From positions 1,302,001 to 1,366,000 of the forward strand of contig NZ_JALJYF010000001.1 in assembly GCF_024170465.1 (NCBI RefSeq): a stretch of DNA of 64,000 bases, given 5' to 3'. The translations under genes were made by a program, and so were the position numbers. Positions 1 through 8,392 of the stretch are shown piece by piece. The stretch is from Natronospira proteinivora (GTDB taxonomy: Bacteria > Pseudomonadota > Gammaproteobacteria > Natronospirales > Natronospiraceae). Positions within the stretch are counted from its first letter, which is position 1. The number at the start of each line of letters is the position of its first letter. The notes under the pieces are model-generated. The model had not been told where the DNA came from, ran no database searches, and worked only from the letters and a program-made list of their open reading frames with translations.

Positions 1-1083
1 CGGGAACAGGCGATCCGGCTCTTGCGCCGGGGCATCGTCCAGTGCTTCGCCGAACTCGGCAACCAGGCGGCTGGCCAGGGTTCTCGCCGCCGCCACCGAG
101 ATCTGCTGCCCCAGAATCGCCCGCACCGCAATCTCGAACGGATCCCAGGCGCCGGGCACGCGGATGCCCGCATGCCTTTTCATCACCGGGCTCAGCAGGG
201 GATCGCGGCCCAGCACCGAGGCCACGGCCAGCAAGTCCGCATCAAGATCGAACATTCGGCGAACGCGGGTGACCAATTCGGGCAACAGGCGAATATCCGG
301 TATGCGGGCATGAAGTTCCAGGGCATGGCCGTCACCACCGGCCGGGGCGACGCTAAACCCGCCGACCTGGCCATCGAGTCGGAAGCTGCGTCGGTAGCAA
401 CCGTCGGCCACGGATTCAACGCCGGGAATCGCCCGCCCGGCAAAGAAATCCAGCAGCCCCGCCCAGTCGAAGGGCGGGCGGTAGCCTAGACGCAGGCGGA
501 TCGACTCGTGCCCCCCGGCTACGGCACGATGCCGACGCAGGGCGCCGGGGGTGCGCTGCCAAGTCGCCTTCACCACGCTGTTGAAACGACGCAGGCTGCC
601 GAAACCGGAAGCGTAGGCGATCTCCGCAATCGACAGTGTGCTTTCATCAAGCAGGTGCTTGGCGAACAGCAGACGACGGGTGTGCGCCACCCGATGCGGG
701 CTAGCACCGACATGCTGCTCGAACAGGCGCGTCAGGTGACGCGGGGTCACCTGTAACTCGGCGGCCAGATCAGCGACCGTGCCATCATCCAGATAACCGT
801 CGTCGATCCGCTTGAGGGCATGACGCACCAGCGCCGGGCCGGAGGTCGCCATCCTGTTGCCGGGGGCCAGCTCCGGCAGACAGCGCAGACAAGGCCGGAA
901 ACCAGCGGCCAGGGCCGCGGCAGCCGTGGAATAGAAACGCACATTCTTTGCAAGCGGCGGCTGCACCGGGCAGGTGGGACGGCAAAACACGCGGGTAGTC
1001 ACGACGGCGATGAAGAAACGCCCGTCGAAACGAGCATCCCGCGACTGGCGCGCACGTTCACAAATGGCGGCGGAGAGTTTCAT
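1..1083 (-). CDS. Ada/AlkA-type fusion: alkylation-response regulator and DNA-3-methyladenine glycosylase (partial, 3' end beyond window)
   Basis: The reading frame is open from ATG at 1083 to the window edge, giving 361 visible residues. Residues 1-75 form an Ada-type zinc domain with Cys34, Cys38, Cys65 and Cys68 (FCRPTC and CLRC motifs). Residues 90-180 form an AraC-type helix-turn-helix. From about residue 190 an AlkA N-terminal domain begins, and the HhH-GPD glycosylase core starts at AWDPFEIAVRAILGQQIS. The HhH hairpin and catalytic Asp would lie beyond the edge. By family knowledge such proteins sense methylphosphotriesters through the Ada cysteines, activate transcription and excise alkylated bases; they are often annotated alkA. 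The domain order is clear; the missing C-terminus is the only uncertainty. Confidence 0.93.
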   Translation of the reverse strand, partial: MKLSAAICERARQSRDARFDGRFFIAVVTTRVFCRPTCPVQPPLAKNVRFYSTAAAALAAGFRPCLRCLPELAPGNRMATSGPALVRHALKRIDDGYLDDGTVADLAAELQVTPRHLTRLFEQHVGASPHRVAHTRRLLFAKHLLDESTLSIAEIAYASGFGSLRRFNSVVKATWQRTPGALRRHRAVAGGHESIRLRLGYRPPFDWAGLLDFFAGRAIPGVESVADGCYRRSFRLDGQVGGFSVAPAGGDGHALELHARIPDIRLLPELVTRVRRMFDLDADLLAVASVLGRDPLLSPVMKRHAGIRVPGAWDPFEIAVRAILGQQISVAAARTLASRLVAEFGEALDDAPAQEPDRLFP

Positions 1084-1204
1084 GGCAAGACAATAACCTG
1101 CCACCGCCGTATTGTCTCGCCGGATTCGGACATCACCCCTTGCCCAGTGAAGAATTCAGAAACAATGCCTCGCAAGTCCAGTCTGGGCGCGTATCCCGGC
1201 CTCT

Positions 1205-1597
1205 TCATCTCCGATCTGCCTTCCATGCGTCCGAAACCAACCGCCCTATTTCCGGCTTGTCTACCACTAGAATCAATTGCTTGTCATGGTCACTGTAAAG
1301 CACTTCGATATTTGCCCCGGCATCGGCCATGCGACGGGTGATCAGACCCAGCTGCCCAGGGATCGTCTGGTCGAGTCTCTGGACGAGGACTTCGCGATCA
1401 GCAAGAACCCTGACTCCCGCTTCCTCCAAGGCGTGGCGTGCCTTGGCCGCATCTTCCACCAGGAAATGGCCGATTCCGCGACCATCCACCGTCCAGGCGC
1501 CGCCGCCTTCCACACTGACGCCGGTACGGCCCAACGCTTCACCCACATCGGCAAGTGCTCCGGGCCGGTCCTCCAACTCCACGGTCAGGTCTCTCAT
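1205..1597 (-). CDS. Tandem ACT-domain protein
   Basis: A 130-residue protein with two ACT-like halves. The first begins MRDLTVELEDRPGALADVG, the classic beta-strand and ligand-binding loop of ACT domains; the second has IPGQLGLITRRMADAGANIE. There is no enzymatic domain, so it is a stand-alone ligand-binding or regulatory ACT protein, and the ligand cannot be read from sequence. Its start codon overlaps the stop of the OsmC gene by four bases (ATGA at 1594-1597), so the two are translationally coupled and form one operon. No other function is evident. Confidence 0.85.
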   Translation of the reverse strand: MRDLTVELEDRPGALADVGEALGRTGVSVEGGGAWTVDGRGIGHFLVEDAAKARHALEEAGVRVLADREVLVQRLDQTIPGQLGLITRRMADAGANIEVLYSDHDKQLILVVDKPEIGRLVSDAWKADRR

Positions 1598-2097
1598 GAT
1601 CTAGCGCCCCCTTCCAATACAGTCGAGGGCTGGACACGGATACCGGCCTCGTGGGCAATGGGAACACTGCAGGAGTTGGCGATAAAACAACGTTTGTGAG
1701 CCGTTTCGTGTAGTCGCAATGCTTTTTTCCGGTCTTCTTCGCGCGTAATCGTGACGACCGGGTGCAACACAACAGCTTCGAAATACCCGCCGCCGGCGGC
1801 CAACTTCAATGTTCCATCTGCTTCGTCCTCGTAAGCCGTTACAACGATGCGGTGCTTGGCACACAGTGCGAGGTACGACAACATGTGACAGCCGGAGACC
1901 GCGGCCAGGAAATGATCCTCCGGGTCGTGTCTGGACGGATCGCCCCGGAACGCCGTGCCAGCGGAGCTTTCCATGTCTGGCTTGCCCGCTATCTTCACCC
2001 GGTAGTTCCGACCGTATTCGTCGTACTTGGCCGTACCATGACCCAGGTTGCCCACCCATGCCAGATGGGCCCGGTATTCGATCTCGTTATTGCTCAT
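1594..2097 (-). CDS. OsmC/Ohr family protein
   Basis: A 167-residue OsmC-fold protein. The first conserved cysteine is in SGCHMLSYL; the second lies in the C-terminal half, in the CFIANSC region, giving the usual peroxidatic/resolving pair of OsmC/Ohr thiol peroxidases. By family knowledge these reduce organic hydroperoxides in the cytoplasm. It is the first gene of a two-gene operon with the ACT protein and is transcribed divergently from an ArsR-type regulator 75 bp away, which probably controls it. Whether it is an Ohr or a general OsmC-like protein is not decided by sequence alone. Confidence 0.9.
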   Translation of the reverse strand: MSNNEIEYRAHLAWVGNLGHGTAKYDEYGRNYRVKIAGKPDMESSAGTAFRGDPSRHDPEDHFLAAVSGCHMLSYLALCAKHRIVVTAYEDEADGTLKLAAGGGYFEAVVLHPVVTITREEDRKKALRLHETAHKRCFIANSCSVPIAHEAGIRVQPSTVLEGGARS

Positions 2098-2172
2098 TTG
2101 CTCTGCTCCTGTGATTGGTCAGAGTCGATTCTGGTAGTTGCTACGCATTTATGCTTCGTCTACGATCGAAAT

Positions 2173-2853
2173 ATGTCAGAGCATCCCGACATCGCTACCG
2201 TCGCCAGCCTGATGGGCAATCCCACGCGGGCAGACATGCTCATGATGCTCATGGACGGTACTGCCCACACGGCGACCGAGCTCGCTATGGAAGGTGGTGT
2301 GGCTCCGTCCACTGCAAGCAATCACCTTGCCCAGCTTGAGTCCGGCGGCCTCGTGACCATAGTCAAGCAGGGACGGCACCGCTATTTCCGTATCACCTCC
2401 CCTGAGGTGGCCTCTGCCATGGAAGATCTGTTGATCATTTCCCCGAAGATGAGCCGGCCGCGTTCGGGTCCGAACGACGAACGGCTGCGTCGCGCCCGAA
2501 TGTGCTACGACCACCTCGCGGGCGAGGCGGGCGTCCGGCTGCTGGAAAATCTCCGGGAGCACAAGCTAATTACCGGAGACGACGGTTCACTTCATCTGAC
2601 ACCGACTGGCGAGGCATGGTGCAAGCGTATTGGAATCGACCTCAATGCCCTGCGGGGTATCCGGCGGCCGCTCTTCCGATGCTGTCTTGATTGGAGTGAA
2701 CGTCGAATGCACCTGGCCGGGTCGATTGGCGCAGCACTGTGCAGTCGATTGTTGGATATGGGCTACGTGCGCCGAGAACCGGACAGCCGCGCGTTGGCAA
2801 TTTCCCCGCGTGGTCATCGCTTCCTTGAGACACTTGACTTGGAGGACCAATAA
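2173..2853 (+). CDS. ArsR-type winged-helix transcriptional regulator
   Basis: A 226-residue protein starting at ATG 2173; an upstream in-frame extension overlaps the osmC gene and lacks family similarity, so I reject it. Residues 1-90 are an ArsR/SmtB winged helix (DIATVASLMGNPTRADMLMMLMDG, then APSTASNHLAQLESGGLV). A second, longer C-terminal half with RRMHLAGSIGAALCSRLLDMGYV matches the extended ArsR subfamily of about 220 residues that sits next to peroxidase or efflux genes. No metal-binding CxC motif is present in the helix, so a metal signal is unlikely. The divergent placement next to osmC suggests it represses osmC and itself. Confidence 0.88.
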   Translation: MSEHPDIATVASLMGNPTRADMLMMLMDGTAHTATELAMEGGVAPSTASNHLAQLESGGLVTIVKQGRHRYFRITSPEVASAMEDLLIISPKMSRPRSGPNDERLRRARMCYDHLAGEAGVRLLENLREHKLITGDDGSLHLTPTGEAWCKRIGIDLNALRGIRRPLFRCCLDWSERRMHLAGSIGAALCSRLLDMGYVRREPDSRALAISPRGHRFLETLDLEDQ

Positions 2854-2901
2854 CAAGCCCCCTCGCTAACTCGCGTTTTCCCGTGAGGCGGGCCTCCGCC
2901 A

Positions 2902-3104
2902 TCAAGGCGGCAGCAGAACAGTTCGGACGGTCATCCCTCAAGGGCATGGGCCTCGACTGGAACAAGCTAAATGTTGCCCTCGCCTCCCAGAAACACGGCA
3001 AGAACCGGCCATATTGCTGCCAGAACTCCACGACCCGACCGCGTCAGCTCACCGCACACGCAAAACTGGCCGATTTGGAGCCCGTAGGGAGTGGGTGTCC
3101 TTGT
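2902..3104. repeat. Intergenic repeat family, copy A
   Basis: Noncoding block filling most of the 340 bp gap before the lipoprotein gene. Its first part (GGCAGCAGAACAG..., then CTCAAGGGCATGG) matches copy B near 12280-12325. Its second part (GCCCTCGCCTCC, then GGCAAGAACCGGCCATATTG) matches copy C near 22205-22245. It ends with CCGATTTGGAGCC and GTGGGTGTCCTTG, shared with copies C and D. It shows no ORF of its own with family similarity. Confidence 0.75.
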
Positions 3105-3193
3105 ATTTTGTCGTGATAAGATCAGGCATCCATGCTAGGAATTGGACCGAATTAACCTCTTAAGGAATATCTTCAAAAGAAGGGGAGACCTCC

Positions 3194-5650
3194 GTGCGAC
3201 ATCAAACCGCGTCAAACCCGCATTCAGTGGCACTGCTACTTTTTCTCCTGCCGATCGTTGCTTGTAATAATTCGGACTCCAACAACAATAGTCCTGGTGA
3301 GACCACCGAACCCGTTACTCTATCTGCTGAATCGAATTTCAGCGAAGTCTTGCTCCGATGGGATGGAGACTCAAGAGAAGACATATTTTTCTCGACAGAC
3401 AGGCACTGTGACTGGGACAACACCCTGCTCTGCCCTGACGGGGGGATCGTAACCGACGCAGGTCCGGGAGAAACCATACTCACGGCGGATAGTGATCTGG
3501 TGCGGGATAGATCATATTTTTTTGTAACGGGTGGCAACGGGACCTATTCACAACCCGTCGGCGCGCGTCCTTTTGCCATCAACACTGACAGAACAATCAA
3601 CGAGGTCTCCCATTATGACAACACTCTCTACCTACTGGGTGATTTCACGCAAATAAGCCCTGCCACAGGCGGCATGTCAATCGTCTCTCGGGATGATGGT
3701 CGACCGAAGGGAGCGATGATCCCTGTTTTGAGAGAAAACGAGAACGGCAACAACTCTCTCGCAAGCATTCTACATGCTGCTCCAATGCTTGATGGCAGCT
3801 GGCTTGTCCGGGGTGATGCCACTCACGTTGGTGACCAGGGGGTGAACCAGGTATTCCGGGTGTTCCGCGACGGAACCGCCCAACAACTGGACCCCAATGG
3901 CTTTGAAACGAATAGCCATTTTTCCAAGCTTCGCGCACACCCTGACCAGGATCTAATTGTAGCAAGCGGCTCATTCAGGACCGGCCCTGAAATCGGCGCT
4001 GAAACACACAGCCTCATACTGATCAACCCTGTATCCGGCGACAAAATTGATCATTTTGATAGTTTACCTGGCCGAGCCAGCACGTTCTCCATACACCAGA
4101 ACAACTTGGCGGTAGCCGGCTCACTCGAAGACGCACTCCTGGACAATTTCGTCTCTATCTATGACATCTCCACACGTAGCCCCGTCTCGCCAGACTGGAC
4201 ACCGATATTCGATGGAACTATACGATCAGTCGCCCTCAATGACGAACGTCTATATGTTGTCGGGGATTTCCGAAACGTCGATGGTAGGCCTCGCGCGGGC
4301 GTTGCTGCCTTTGATGCCAATACACTCGAATTACTAGAGACACCCTTCGACACCTCCGGCCTAAACAACCAAACAGTTACAAATCAGAATTTCACCTTGC
4401 TTTGTTGCTCAGACGGCGCCCCAGCCCCGGAGGACCGAGTTCTCGTACTCGACCGGAGCACTGACCAGATTTTCAATTGGAATCCAAGGCTTGCAGAAGA
4501 TTCAGAAATTCATAGGATCATCAAACAACCTGGCCGAATTTATCTGACCGGCAACCTGCGCCTTGAGGACGACGCGACACCACGGAAAGCTGTCGCATAC
4601 GACGGAGACTCTCTCGAGTTGATCGAGAGCTGGTCGCCAGTAGCCGGTGCGAACATCTCGACTATCTCAGACGCGGGAGACAGGACCCTCATTGGCGGAA
4701 CATTCGAGCTGTCCGGAGGAGTTGCCCGCCCCGGGCTCGCAGCCATTGACATGCAATCGGGTCAACCAACGGACTGGAACCCGCCGCTCGCAAGCCTGGG
4801 CCGGCCAATCAATATAGAGGCAACTACTGATTCTGTTATTACAGCCTTCGAGGATCGCTTAGATATACCTTCCCCAGCGTGGCCGCCAAGCAGAATCGTC
4901 CCACTGGATCCGGATACCGGACAGGAGACCGGAGCATGGTCACTAGAAACGTATAACGGAATCCTAACACTCAAGGCGGAACAAGACACCCTTTATGTGG
5001 GCGGTAGGTTCACCTACTTGGGCGAAGAAGAACGGCACGGCCTTGGGTCCATTGACCTGACTACAGGCACAGTTACGCCCTGGGCGCCCAATGTAGCTGG
5101 CTACCCAGTCTCAATCGCCGTTGGCCCGGAAACCGTTTATGCAGGGATGGGATGGGGCTATCGATCGGATCGCCTCGTCGAAGCCATTGACCGGCACAAT
5201 GGGGAAAACCTGAACTGGCGGCCTGGCTTGTCCGGGTTTATCAGCAATGTGCTTATTTACGAAGACTCGCTAATAGTTGACGGCCACGATCCAGAGGACA
5301 TCTCAAACCTGGGCATAAATAGTCTGTCACGCAGTACTGGCGAGGTTACAGGGTTTACGTCGCTCACCGGCCGTACTCACGCGCTCACCCTTATTGATGA
5401 CGAGGTCGTTACGCAGGGAATGTACTCTCCAGCCGATCAGGATTCCGGCGCTTCATTGAGATATCTGAACGCAGAGACTCTCGAGGTCACGCCCAATGTC
5501 TTACCTACAGTCCACAACTTTCAAGGCGACGTTGATATAGAAGCCTTCGGACGTTTCCTCGTAACGACAGGAACATTTCGGACAGACGGCAATATTCCCC
5601 GCCAAGGCCTGCTTATTTTCGACCGCGAATCGGGAGAGCTCGCATTTTAG
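3194..5650 (+). CDS. Large secreted lipoprotein with beta-propeller-like repeats
   Basis: An 818-residue protein starting at GTG 3194 behind the strong ribosome site AAGGGGAG. The signal peptide ends in a lipobox (LLPIVAC), followed by an Asn/Ser-rich linker. The rest holds at least six repeats of about 60-100 residues of the pattern LYVGGRFT...RHGLGSIDLTTGTVTPWAPN, with variants YVVGDFRNVDGRPRAGVAAFD and IGGTFELSGGVARPGLAAID. This pattern is known from bacterial DUF5122/Delta-60-type propeller proteins. The repeats suggest a propeller of blades exposed outside the cell; ligand and role are unknown. GC is visibly lower than in the flanking genes, a sign of acquisition by transfer. It stands alone, preceded by repeat copy A. 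Confidence 0.85.
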   Translation: MRHQTASNPHSVALLLFLLPIVACNNSDSNNNSPGETTEPVTLSAESNFSEVLLRWDGDSREDIFFSTDRHCDWDNTLLCPDGGIVTDAGPGETILTADSDLVRDRSYFFVTGGNGTYSQPVGARPFAINTDRTINEVSHYDNTLYLLGDFTQISPATGGMSIVSRDDGRPKGAMIPVLRENENGNNSLASILHAAPMLDGSWLVRGDATHVGDQGVNQVFRVFRDGTAQQLDPNGFETNSHFSKLRAHPDQDLIVASGSFRTGPEIGAETHSLILINPVSGDKIDHFDSLPGRASTFSIHQNNLAVAGSLEDALLDNFVSIYDISTRSPVSPDWTPIFDGTIRSVALNDERLYVVGDFRNVDGRPRAGVAAFDANTLELLETPFDTSGLNNQTVTNQNFTLLCCSDGAPAPEDRVLVLDRSTDQIFNWNPRLAEDSEIHRIIKQPGRIYLTGNLRLEDDATPRKAVAYDGDSLELIESWSPVAGANISTISDAGDRTLIGGTFELSGGVARPGLAAIDMQSGQPTDWNPPLASLGRPINIEATTDSVITAFEDRLDIPSPAWPPSRIVPLDPDTGQETGAWSLETYNGILTLKAEQDTLYVGGRFTYLGEEERHGLGSIDLTTGTVTPWAPNVAGYPVSIAVGPETVYAGMGWGYRSDRLVEAIDRHNGENLNWRPGLSGFISNVLIYEDSLIVDGHDPEDISNLGINSLSRSTGEVTGFTSLTGRTHALTLIDDEVVTQGMYSPADQDSGASLRYLNAETLEVTPNVLPTVHNFQGDVDIEAFGRFLVTTGTFRTDGNIPRQGLLIFDRESGELAF

Positions 5651-5689
5651 GAACAGAAAACCGAATACCAGCGGCCGATTGGTCTGGAG

Positions 5690-5803
5690 CGGATGGGGTG
5701 CCCTCACCACCATTATGGTCTGACTAAATACCCCGCCCGCAGGCAAGCCCATGCTCACCAGCCCCAAGAACATCAACACGCCAAGTCCAATTTTCGATTT
5801 CAT
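5690..5803 (-). pseudogene. Truncated copy of the DUF5694 gene (5' end only)
   Basis: The first 35 or so codons match the intact gene starting at 8202: MKSKIGLGVLMFLGL versus MRSQIGLAVLMFLGL, then GLPAGGVFSQTIMVV versus GLPAGGVLSQTITVV. The upstream ribosome site GGGAGGGGTGC is also conserved. Similarity stops near 5690 and the frame then runs into the antisense of the lipoprotein gene, with no DUF5694 sequence. This is therefore a relic left when a tandem copy was cut, probably by insertion or deletion at the lipoprotein gene's 3' end. Confidence 0.8.
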
Positions 5804-5830
5804 AGCACCCCTCCCACGTTAAGGGGCTCT

Positions 5831-7090
5831 CTACTCCGTCTGGATCGGGAGTGTCTCTGATTTTTCTCTACCTTTGCCCTGTCCGAGCTCTAAAACATCA
5901 CGGTCAAACAGCAACCCCGTCTTGATACCCGCCACCGTACGCAGGGCTTGGCGGCGGGTGTACGGCACGCTGTTCGTCAGCGGAAAGCTAATGTCGCGCA
6001 GCCACCCGGCCAAGCGGCTATCGGACTGGAACAAGGGCGTCAGTGCTCGGCTGGCTAGCTGATAGAAACGCAGGTGACGGCGGCGGGCCGGGGTATAGGC
6101 GGCAAATGCTGCGGGTATGGAGGTCGCATGATCCACGCAACGGGCCAGCACCAGAGCGTCCACCAGTGCCAGATTCGCCCCCTGGCCGAGCTGTGGGCTC
6201 ATGCCGTGTGCCGCATCGCCGATCACCGCCACCGAACCCTGATGCCAGCGGCGCATGCGCACATCCGCGTAGGTTGCCAGCAGCATCTGGTCCCGGTCGG
6301 TAATGGAGGCCATCAGCGGGCCAATCTCGGGCCAGTACTCAAGCACTTGAGACTTCCAGTCAGCCAAAGGGCGATCTTTCCAGGCAGCGTAGTCCGCCGT
6401 CTTCAGGCTCCAAAAAAAACTGACACACGGTTTCCCGCTCTGCGGATCGAGCCCGGTAGGCATCACCCCGATCATCACCCCAGCACCAACATAGCGCTGC
6501 AACAGCGCCGGCTCGGGTGCTTGCTCAAGAGACGTGCTGATCGTCCACAATGCACCCCAGGGATAAGGCTGACAGCGCTGCGGGATGGCGAGCTGCTCAC
6601 GCAATTGTGACTGGGTTCCGTTGGCGATCACCACCCCGTCAAAACCAGCAAGCGTTTTTCCATCGGCCAGCTCCAGCACCGGACGCTCGTCAACATGACG
6701 AATACCATTCACCTCGGTGTCACAACGAATCTCCACCCCGGCATCCACCGCCGCGCCCAACAGCACTTGCAACAAGTTGGCCCGATGCACCCCCAATGCA
6801 TACGGCTGTGCAGCCAAGCCTCCGTAACTGACATCCATCACCCGCCGCCCGCTCGATGTCCTGCCATCAAGCCGATCCACACGAGCCGCTGTTTCCTCCA
6901 TCGCTTCCAGCAACCCCAATTCCCGCAAAACTGCCATGCCGGTCGGCTGCAGCAAAATGCCCGCGCCCACGGCGGTGGGTTCAGGGAACCGCTCAAACAG
7001 AGTGACTGCATGGCCTTGGCGTGCAAGGAAAATGGCCGTGGCCAGTCCAGCAGTACCACAGCCGACAATGGCGATGCTTCGCCCCTTCAT
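5831..7090 (-). CDS. FAD-dependent monooxygenase (salicylate hydroxylase-like, PHBH fold)
   Basis: About 419 residues. I choose the ATG at 7090 (MKGRSIAIVG) because GGGGAA lies six bases upstream; a TTG at 7108 has no ribosome site. The N-terminal Rossmann motif is IVGCGTAGLATAIFLARQGH, the NAD(P)H/FAD DG motif appears as GFDGVVIANGT, and the second FAD motif is VIGDAAHGMSPQLGQGANLAL. These are the three hallmarks of class A flavoprotein hydroxylases, which use NAD(P)H and O2 to hydroxylate aromatic substrates. The substrate is not predictable. The DUF5694 gene ends only 23 bp upstream, so the two are likely cotranscribed. Confidence 0.9.
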   Translation of the reverse strand: MKGRSIAIVGCGTAGLATAIFLARQGHAVTLFERFPEPTAVGAGILLQPTGMAVLRELGLLEAMEETAARVDRLDGRTSSGRRVMDVSYGGLAAQPYALGVHRANLLQVLLGAAVDAGVEIRCDTEVNGIRHVDERPVLELADGKTLAGFDGVVIANGTQSQLREQLAIPQRCQPYPWGALWTISTSLEQAPEPALLQRYVGAGVMIGVMPTGLDPQSGKPCVSFFWSLKTADYAAWKDRPLADWKSQVLEYWPEIGPLMASITDRDQMLLATYADVRMRRWHQGSVAVIGDAAHGMSPQLGQGANLALVDALVLARCVDHATSIPAAFAAYTPARRRHLRFYQLASRALTPLFQSDSRLAGWLRDISFPLTNSVPYTRRQALRTVAGIKTGLLFDRDVLELGQGKGREKSETLPIQTE

Positions 7091-7113
7091 TGATTTCCCC
7101 TTTATCAAAACTC

Positions 7114-8202
7114 TTACTGAGTATCATCCGAGAGCAGTTCTCGGGCTGGTTTCACCTCAAGCCATGGCTGCGACCGCAAGTCGGCCTCGGTAAACGGCCG
7201 ATGAGCCGCCCCAACAATAAACAGGACGCGTTCATCAGACCCCTGCGCCAGAGCCCGGTACAACTCAGCAGAGATTTCGGCCGTGCGGGCATGCCAATAC
7301 ATTAGTCGCCGCTGAAAGGCACCTTCGTCGTTGTCGAACCGCCGTAAGGTCTCCCATTGCAGCTCGCGGTCCATCGCTTCGTAGTCTTCGCTGTTAGTGT
7401 ACCGAAGCAGGCTAACCAGCGCTTCCTCCCCGGCGTCCGGCTGCCAGGCCTCCATCATGATTACCCGGTGCTCCTCCAGCCTTTCTTGCACCTCAGCACT
7501 TTCAATCACATCCATGCCACCATGTTCGACGGCTGTCCGCATACCCCGAGTCTCGTCTTCCAGGGCATCCGCCGTACACAGCTCATGTAACCCAGAACGT
7601 CTAGCAAGGGGCACCGCCAGCGAATAAGCCTCGTGGTCCGATTCCAGTATTGAGTTCAGCCCATCGACCGTCAACGCCCCCAAGACCTCGCCGGCCGCTT
7701 CCCGCTCCGCTTCGTCCAGATAGGACCAGTTCAGAACCGCGGAATGAAATTCGAACCCGGCCACCAGCAAGCCAATCGCCCGGATTCGGTCTGCCAGCTC
7801 AAGCGAACCCCACTCTTGGAGTAGGTTCCTGGCCTCGCGGCGCGCTGCCACCGGCCCCCGCTCAAGCTTGCCCCGCATTTCGTAACCGGCCGGCACAATT
7901 ACTGTTGCCAATGGTCGACCGTGGGTTTCCGGCTGAAATGTCATGCCATGCTGCTTTTGGTCGAGCAACTGCGCCTGAATACGCTCACCACCCATGCGTT
8001 CCACGCACACCTGCGTCGGCTCAAACCCGGCCAGGCGATCAACGACCTTGGCCAGCTGCTCGTCTGTCGGCGCCCGATCCAAGCCCGATAGATGGGGTGT
8101 CCCCACTACCGTAATGGTCTGACTGAGCACACCGCCCGCAGGCAGGCCCATGCCCAACAGCCCCAAGAACATCAAAACGGCAAGTCCAATTTGCGATCTC
8201 AT
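7114..8202 (-). CDS. Secreted DUF5694 protein
   Basis: A 362-residue protein with an N-terminal signal peptide or anchor (residues 1-28, GLAVLMFLGLLGMGLPAGGV). It then has the DUF5694 start ITVVGTPHLSGL and the C-terminal block VLFIVGAAHRPFTEADL. These GTPH and GxAH histidine motifs resemble TraB/ChaN-type folds, but no activity is established. ATG 8202 follows GGGAGGGG, a strong ribosome site. It is the first gene of a probable two-gene operon with the flavin monooxygenase. A truncated copy of its 5' end lies at 5690-5803, on the far side of that gene. Confidence 0.85.
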   Translation of the reverse strand: MRSQIGLAVLMFLGLLGMGLPAGGVLSQTITVVGTPHLSGLDRAPTDEQLAKVVDRLAGFEPTQVCVERMGGERIQAQLLDQKQHGMTFQPETHGRPLATVIVPAGYEMRGKLERGPVAARREARNLLQEWGSLELADRIRAIGLLVAGFEFHSAVLNWSYLDEAEREAAGEVLGALTVDGLNSILESDHEAYSLAVPLARRSGLHELCTADALEDETRGMRTAVEHGGMDVIESAEVQERLEEHRVIMMEAWQPDAGEEALVSLLRYTNSEDYEAMDRELQWETLRRFDNDEGAFQRRLMYWHARTAEISAELYRALAQGSDERVLFIVGAAHRPFTEADLRSQPWLEVKPARELLSDDTQ

Positions 8203-8392
8203 GGCACCCCTCCCACTGTGTCAGCGACAAGATAAAGTACCCAAAACGGTCGGTACCCGATCAATTATGGTTTGTTTAGCGTAGCTGGGTTCGGACCATC
8301 CAGAAAGACGAGCATCAGCCCCACGCTTGCTCAGCACGCCACAGGCACTACACTAAACCCCCTCATGCCTGACCAGCCCACGGAGACTCCCC

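Noticed and set aside
2860-3116. Small ORFs within repeat copies A, B and C
   Set aside because: The frames are not conserved between copies, which differ by insertions and deletions not in multiples of three.
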